From: Nelumbo lutea
Lineage: Eukaryota > Streptophyta > Magnoliopsida > Proteales > Nelumbonaceae
Length of the DNA: 64,000 nt
Assembly: GCA_022828595.1 (NCBI GenBank)
Contig: JAKGHH010000003.1
Span: 53,433,759 to 53,497,758 of the forward strand
Reading direction: 5' to 3'
This document shows positions 57,691 through 64,000 of the stretch, piece by piece (position 1 is the stretch's first letter; each line of letters starts with the position of its first letter). The notes below the pieces were generated by a model. The model saw only the letters and a list, made by a program, of their open reading frames with translations, had not been told where the DNA came from and made no database searches. The position numbers and the translations under genes are program-made.

Positions 57691-59702
57691 TTTTCTTGGT
57701 ATTGATTGAAAATTTTATACCTTTCTTTATGGTACCTACCAACAACTTTATTACTCAGTCCTGCATTTAAGATTAGATGTTTATAAGCTTAACCAAATTG
57801 CTGGTTACAAGGGGACAAAACGTTTTACAAGTCATCAGTATGATCCTTTCATAGTGATAGAGTTGGTGGTTGTTGGGTCAACCTTCTTTTTCTTTTCCCA
57901 TGTAATGGTAGGGTGGAAGGTCCTAAAAAATGAATTTAATCTCCCCAATAAACTGGGTTATACACTGGATGATACCCGCAGAATCACTTCCCTCATGGTC
58001 TATGGCTTTTTCATTGCTTTTGGTTTACCAAGCATAGTTATTTAATACCCTGGTCTCTGGGTTTTGAGTAAATTCAGAGGTTTTGTAATATGAACAGGTC
58101 AAGATGATTAGATAAGGAAACAGAGGTGAGTGATGCTCCCTTTTTTGAGAGGTATTGGTTTTTCTGGGGAATGATATTTTGTTTGTATGCAGTCATGTAA
58201 GGAGGGTGAGCCTTTTTTAGTGGTTGGGGTTATATAGAAAACGTGTTCTCTTTCTTTTCCTCCATCATTTTGTCTTGTTGACAAGCATCTAGGGTTTTGA
58301 TAACTGATAAGATCTCATTTGGGGTGGAAATCTACCAAATTTCTGTGCTGAGTAATTTGTAATGCAAAAATCCTGTAAAATCCTTTCCATCAAGGAACAG
58401 AAAACAAATTGAGATCTACCCTTGAGTATTATTAGCAGATCATGACCACTAATAGGCACATTATGATAAGTAACATACATGCAAGGAATGAGGTCCCACA
58501 CTGCGGCGGGCTCTGTAAACGCTGGCAGTTTTTTGACTTTAGGGTGGCCAGTGGGCCTCCTTAAGACTTGTATTAGTTCATCTGATAAAATCCTGACCAT
58601 CTGATGCAAGGTCAAAGGGCACTACTGCCTATTTAACTTATGTGGCATATAGTTTACCCGTATATCTGTAAGTAATGTAAAGATGGACTTGACGTAAGAT
58701 CTTTGTGATGATATGGCAAACATCTCATAATCTCATCTCCCCTTTGATCCAACCATCTTGTTGTAGGGTCCCATTTATCAAGTTATTAGGTGGGCCCCTT
58801 GTGTACTTCTACCAGTCACTTGGACTGCATCAACCTCGTACCTTGGCCATCAATTGGGTGCATCCCAGCACATCATATTCCCATATAGAAATCACAATTC
58901 ACAGTTCACAGGAGTGCAAGAAGTGATCATAATAGATCTTCATCAATGGTATATGATTAGTTGTGGATGGTCAAGTGGGCCATGTTTCAGTACTGCTGGC
59001 ATCGCCATTAAAATACCCAAAATGTTTATTTGGAAAAAGAAAATAAACAAACAATTAAGAAGGAAAAAGGTGAAGTGTTGTTCAAGGTATAACCTTAAAC
59101 CTGCTTCAACCCCCCAACTGATACCGCGCGATTCATCAAATTCCAAGCCCCCGCCAAAAAAGAAAACTGAAAACCGACCTCTTTTTTCTCATCAGTACTT
59201 GAAAAATCATCAATCTTTATTATAAAATACTCATCAGTTTATAATACAAACAACTAACAAAACTATAAAACAAAGCAAGCACAACTGTTGGTGAAGCTTA
59301 TTGACAGGTAGCAGTAAAATAAGGAGAGAACGCAAACAAATAGAAGCAGAACCCAAGTGCGGCGTTCGGCGGACTGATTTGCATAAATTATTAATCTATG
59401 AATCGATCTTACATTAATAAAAACAAAAACGTTAGTATATAAACTATTCCAAAACAAATCCCATTTCGTATACACCATTGAAATATGTCTCCTTACAACC
59501 CTACACACAGACCTTCCATGTCCCCCATTCAGGCCCTTTATAAGACACCTTGTGTTCCTTAACGCCCCCTAACTCCACTTGTGCCTTAAGGGACTCTCTC
59601 ATCCCAATCCCATTTCATTCATCAGTCATCACCATTCACCACTTCTTCCTTCCTTTGTGTGTCCGTGACTGTAACTCTAGCTCAACTCTTCTGGGTTCGT
59701 CC
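57691..59702. other. Intergenic, no gene seen; upstream region of the LBD gene
   Basis: Open frames at 57854-58045, 58289-58615 (minus) and 58854-59225 show no recognisable domain. A CT-rich leader precedes the LBD start (59570-59700). A TATA-like TTTATAAGA lies at 59538-59546, about 160 bases before the ATG, and is the likely core promoter. Confidence 0.45.
59538..59546 (+). promoter_or_regulatory. Likely TATA box of the LBD gene
   Basis: TTTATAAGA, about 160 bases upstream of the start codon and followed by a CT-rich leader, which is typical of plant 5' UTRs. Confidence 0.45.
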
Positions 59703-60445
59703 ATGGCTGCAGGAACTGGGTCTCCTTGTGGCGCCTGCAAGTTCCTCAGGCGAAAATGTGCCTCGGATTGCATCTTTGCACCTTATTTTTGCTCTGAGCA
59801 AGGCCCCGCCCGATTCGCTGCCATTCATAAGGTGTTCGGTGCTAGCAACGTTTCCAAATTGTTGCTGCATGTTCCGCTCCATGATCGGTGCGAGGCCGTC
59901 GTCACAATTGCTTATGAAGCTCAGGCCAGGATCCGTGATCCAGTCTACGGCTGTGTCGCCCATATATTTGCCTTGCAACAGCAGGTTGTTCTCCTGCTTA
60001 ACTCACTGGCCTATTAATTGTTTTGGGTCTCTACTAGAAGATAAATTTGCTCACCTGAACAAATTCTCTAGTCTGCAGGATTGAACACTGATTAACAGAT
60101 TGTTGGTATTTATTTGCACAGGTGGCATTGCTGCAAGCACAGTTGATGCAAGTGAAGGCTCAGTTGGCTCACAACCTTGTTGCTAATAATACACGGTCAC
60201 TAGAGAACCATTGGCCGGGGAATACTCCTGCTGCTGGGCAAACTCACCTAACTTATCCAACATATATAAACTCCATCACACCCCAGAGCTCGCCTGATTC
60301 AGTGGACCTCAACGACGAGGTTGGGATGCAAGACATGCACAGCAGAGAAGATTTCCCATCCCTACCTTATTGTGACAAGAAAAGATTGTCCCACAATGAA
60401 TTGAGTGAGCTTCAAGCTATTGCTCTGAGGATGATGAGGAACTGA
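59703..60445 (+). CDS. LOB-domain (LBD) transcription factor, class I, two exons
   Basis: Exon 1 is 59703-59984 and exon 2 is 60122-60445, with a phase-0 intron (59985-60121, GT to AG) at the place where class I LBD genes carry theirs. The protein is 201 residues. It has the zinc-binding C-x2-C-x6-C-x3-C motif at residues 9-23, the GAS block with [10 protein letters not shown] at about 47-56, DPVYGC, and, across the splice, a Leu-zipper-like coiled coil with [13 protein letters not shown]. The domain is very close to LBD16/LBD18/LBD29-type proteins, which act in the nucleus downstream of auxin in lateral root and callus formation. I cannot choose among paralogues. The ATG at 59703 (context GTCCATGG) is preferred over an in-frame upstream ATG at 59550 because homologues start close to the zinc motif. 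Confidence 0.93.
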
Positions 60446-63240
60446 TTCATATCCTCTCTCAGATGCTGACGATGACCAGGGTAATTCCATGTCTCGTATG
60501 ATGTAAATACAAGGGAGCCTGAGAGGAAAAAACAAAGAAAATTTAGTCTAATGTGATGAAACCCAAATCTGGGTCTTCCCTTTCCATGAAGAGAAATACA
60601 ACATCAACTTCAATTAGTTAAACACTTAAACTTGCATCTGTCTCCTTCCTTTCTATGTTTGGACTCTCAGGTTGTTAAGGTCATAAATTGGCTCTTTATG
60701 GTAAGAAAACTTAGGATTTCCTAGAAATGTTCAATTTATTTATTTACCATCTTCTCTGTTACAAACTTATCTTGATTAGCATGAAGATGAAACTTGAAAA
60801 GAAAAAATGGAAAACTAATAGTCAAAAATGCATTCTTTATGGAGTCTTTCTCATCTTTTCTTACAGCTAGTAGATATTTCGGATTAAGTAGGGTTAAAGA
60901 GATTTCTAGAGGAAACCCCTCGTTGAAATTGCTATGGTGGTTCCAAGGTTAATATAATATTTGTTTTCTTTCAACAATGACTGTGACCCTTGATGACTAT
61001 AGCTTCCATTGCTTCAACATGATGGGTTTTAGATATTAATCAAAATAATAATGAATTGCAAATTCTGAAATCCCTTCTCGTCGAAGACCTTTCAAATGGA
61101 TCAGAGCCTCAGAGGCTAATGCCATCATTGTAGTTGGAGTAGACACACTCTCACACCCCGATTTGAGTCTAAATGGAACCCACCAAACCCACTTGCCCCC
61201 TTTTTTCTTCTCTAGAAGTTGGCTAACCTAACATAAATGCTAATGTCACTTCTCACAACTTTTGCATGCAAATAGATAGACAAAATGTCTCCTTGATTGA
61301 AAGCACAGGGCAATATCAAGTTCAGTTGCTTGTGAGGATCAATAATCAATTAACTTGTTAGGATCTGCAACCCCTAAATTGATGAACTTAAATCAAAGAT
61401 CAACCTCCATTCAAGCAATTCTCTTTGCCTTATAATCTTATTACTTTATTAATGAAGTCCTTCACTTAGAGGAGGAACACAAACTCCTGGTAGCAGCTTT
61501 AAAGAGTAGGCTTCAGTCACTCCGAGAGATAGTGTGGCTTGAGGAAAGTGGGAATATCATCTTAATCTCTTAGTTGGATTAGACTCGGATTACACTACTT
61601 TTAGTATTATCCCATCTTTGTTGGCTCCACGAATCATTCCTTTGTGATGCTTTGGATAGGCGAGAGGGATCAAACACCCGTTGAAAGATCTTCATTGATG
61701 GATTAGTAAGTAATAGAGAAAACGCGTAACTAATACTAATATGCTATATTTGCAGTCAACAGAACAATCGCTTTCAACAGGCAACTAGATGAAGCTTGAG
61801 CCAGACTGTTCTCATTCATGAACTATTCTATTGTCATCAAGTTCTGACCTTTCAGTGACTCTAAAGACAGCAAATCTATTGAATGTGATGAATTAGTTTG
61901 TCACCACACATGGGTCGATGGATATTAAAATCAAAATTTAGATTCTGTAGAGATGCTGGGTTAGCACCAAAGCCTAGTCTTAGGAGTAGAGAGATGTATA
62001 TCCTACACAATCAAATCCTACTGGGTAATTGTTTGTTATTCCACTTGGCCGCATTATACCGATCCCAGATTAAAAGAAGAAGTACAAAAAGCTTAGTTCT
62101 GGAATCTATAATTAGTATTCAGTCAATGATCCCCATCCCATTAATGAAAATTGCAAAGTAAATTATGCTTAGAGCCACTAAACAAAAGTGTTCTAGATGA
62201 GCTTTACACAATGTGAGTTTTCAGAAAAGCCTCCACTAAAATCTAAGCTAAGAGCCCAAAGAAAAGAAGACAGGAGGAAAGAAGATGAGAGCTTTAGCCA
62301 AAAGTAGATGAAGATGAGAAGATGAGTTGAAAAAAGAGGAGAAAATAATTAAAATGTTTGTGGGATTCTTCTTCTGGGGAAATGTTTGAAATTTGGAATG
62401 AATCCTGACAAGCACTTGGGCGACCTCCTTTTCTCTCTCATTAATTATGAAGCAGTCGGTGTGTTTAGTGTTTTCACTCTTTGGGAAACGGTTGGACTTA
62501 GACCTAAGTGTAGGAAAAAAAAGCAGGAAGGTTATGATATGAAAACCAACAAAATTTTGACCGTTAGGTGAACACAAGAGGGCAATCCAGGCCGTCCAGA
62601 TGTAGAGCGCCGATTGTAGATCTGACGGTTCTTTTGTCCTTTTCATTCAGTAACGGCTGACCTTTATTTTATGTTCCTAAAAGAAATCGGCCACACCAAA
62701 GCTCTTCTTTTAAAAGTTTGTACAAGACGAGATGTGCTTGATGGGCCCCCACCACTTACGTTGGCCCAATAAGGCCTCGAAAGCGTACAAAAGAGGTTAT
62801 GTCGAATGATGCAATGCAAGTAGGTATTCCATAAATGCAGACGCGGTATGATTATCCATAAGAAAAATCTATACTACTTAAGTGATCCCTCATTTCGTGA
62901 AAATCAGTTGGATTAATTTTGATTGCGATCCTGGACAAAGTCCACAAGTTGGACGGTTAAGATGCATCTAGTTGAGTTGGACTTTGACTTTGATCAAATG
63001 GTTAGGACTTTCTTTGTTGTGGGTCCAACTCTTTTTATTTACTCAATGAATGAAGAGCCCACAATTCGGTTTAACCATTGGATTGGTTTGCTCTAGCCTC
63101 TACCTGAGGAGACCAACATGCAGGATGGAGGTAGACCCTCACTTGATCTCTATCTAGGGGTCCAATAGTTTTGGGCTTCATCGTCTTCTTGATATGATGA
63201 CCTAACAAATGATGGATCGAGTAAATCTAACCCACTAAAT
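60446..63240. other. Intergenic, no gene seen
   Basis: Contains the LBD 3' UTR (to about 60700). A frame at 61898-62161 and a minus-strand frame at 62248-62646 do not match a family I know. The latter is Phe/Ser-rich. No repeat structure is obvious. Confidence 0.4.
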
Positions 63241-63553
63241 CCCTGTTTGGGAGTGTTTATTTTTAAGCACTTATTTGAAAAGCGCTTATGTTAGGCTGAG
63301 ACCAAAATATACTTGTTTGTATTTAGAAAATGAGGCCAAATAAGTGCTTTTTCAGGAAATAAATCCGTTTTAAGTAAGCTCAAAATTTTGACCATTTTCA
63401 TGTGTTTTTTAAAGACTAAGCATTTCTGGTCCATCTTAACCCGCCACATAATTTTCAAAATACCTATATTACCCCATTTCAAAGAAACACTTTTTACGCT
63501 TATTAAGATAAACACTTACTTATCCAATAAGTATTTCCAAAGATCCAAACAGG
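63241..63553. mobile_element. Short TGTTTGG-ended MITE
   Basis: The left end CCCTGTTTGGGAGTG pairs with the right end, whose reverse complement is TTCCTGTTTGGATC. Inside are AAGCACTTATT and its inverse AATAAGTATTT. It is a smaller relative of 3911-4728. Target duplication not resolved. Confidence 0.6.
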
Positions 63554-63902
63554 AACCAAAACTTTTCGATCAAAACATGTTGCATCTCTTGATTAGTCAG
63601 CGGCACTTGAATAAAAAAAGGAATAATTTAATACAAGCAGTCCACTTAATCAAGAATTTGAGACTCTATTTGCTGGAAAACTAACTAATCGTGAAGGAAC
63701 CCACTCCACCAAACTTCCTGCCACCTTTTCAACTGTACAACTTGGGTGGGCTTCACAAAGGGCCACCTCCATAAGAATATTATTGAGGAACCGTACAGTT
63801 AATGGGTTGGATCCATGGCCTTTGCATAATAGTTATATAAAGTACTTTTAGACTTTTGTGTTTGGCTCTTGAGACATCTTACAACGAGGCAACACCCCCA
63901 CC
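63554..63902. other. Intergenic, possible promoter at its end
   Basis: No gene. ATAGTTATATAAAG at about 63829-63842 is a good TATA candidate, 60-70 bases before the ATG at 63903. Confidence 0.4.
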
Positions 63903-64000
63903 ATGGATGCTGGGGCCAACTGCTGGAATTATATACTGACTCAAAACTTCGGAATCCATACAGCATTTCTTTTGTTCATTCATTATAACTCCAATAGTTA
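63903..64000 (+). CDS. Possible start of an unidentified gene, runs off the window
   Basis: From the ATG at 63903 (context CACCATGG, a strong plant start) the frame stays open to the window edge, 32 codons, starting MDAGANCWNYILTQNFG. A TATA-like element lies 60-70 bases upstream. The product is not recognisable from so few residues, and the open frame may be chance. Confidence 0.3.
   Translation, partial: MDAGANCWNYILTQNFGIHTAFLLFIHYNSNS

Noticed and set aside
59550..59702. Upstream in-frame ATG as start of the LBD protein
   Set aside because: The added 51 residues are leader-like (His, Ser, Pro, Cys-rich), and LBD proteins start near the zinc motif. The ATG at 59703 also has the better context.
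1..64000. CRISPR array, bacterial operon or organellar insertion
   Set aside because: No regularly spaced repeats, ribosome-binding sites or organelle genes were seen.

Overview
This is a nuclear window from a repeat-rich flowering plant. The evidence is interrupted genes with GT-AG introns, plant-only gene families (LBD, PLS-class PPR, plant cytosolic sulfotransferase), Ty1/copia and Ty3/gypsy elements of plant lineages, Helitrons and many MITEs. Nothing is bacterial or organellar. The gene style and repeat texture suggest a non-grass, probably woody angiosperm, perhaps a magnoliid or early-diverging eudicot. That last step is an impression, not a measurement.

Layout. 1-11 kb: intergenic DNA with a MULE-type MITE (perfect 9-bp target duplication), a TGTTTGGGAGTG-ended MITE with an internal duplication, a long-TIR element, a LINE relic on the minus strand and a large foldback element. 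11-19.7 kb: a degenerate Ty3/gypsy chromovirus (minus), an AT-rich repeat block, and the 3' half of a Ty1/copia element (copia A, plus). 19.7-31.6 kb: a tandem pair of plant sulfotransferase pseudogenes. Copy 1 is cut by a complete copia element (copia B) and abutted by copia A. Copy 2 carries two frameshifts, and its 3' flank holds an internally deleted relative of copia A in the opposite orientation. 31.6-41 kb: a Helitron with both ends, a tandem duplication, an LTR-like block, AT-rich foldback DNA, a second Helitron end, and a TIR element with a (CT)n tract. 41.2-48.0 kb: a complete, old Tat-type Ty3/gypsy element with an antisense ORF, inserted into a MITE. 48.4-51.5 kb: AT-rich intergenic DNA ending in a hAT-type MITE. 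51.5-53.35 kb: an intact, intronless PLS-class PPR gene. 53.4-59 kb: MITEs, duplicated segments and a PARP1-type pseudogene tail disrupted at its 3' end by a MITE. 59.7-60.4 kb: an intact two-exon LBD transcription factor gene. 60.4-64 kb: intergenic, with a possible gene start at the right edge.

Only the PPR gene and the LBD gene look functional. The PPR protein should act in organelle RNA editing and the LBD protein in nuclear transcription, so they are not a pathway. The rest is a layered record of insertion and decay, with target-site duplications that let several events be ordered. I found no CRISPR array, operon, tRNA or rRNA gene, and nothing I would call a new molecular system. The most unusual signal is the sulfotransferase pair: both copies have lost the PAPS-binding arginine through different CpG-type changes and were each hit by copia elements.
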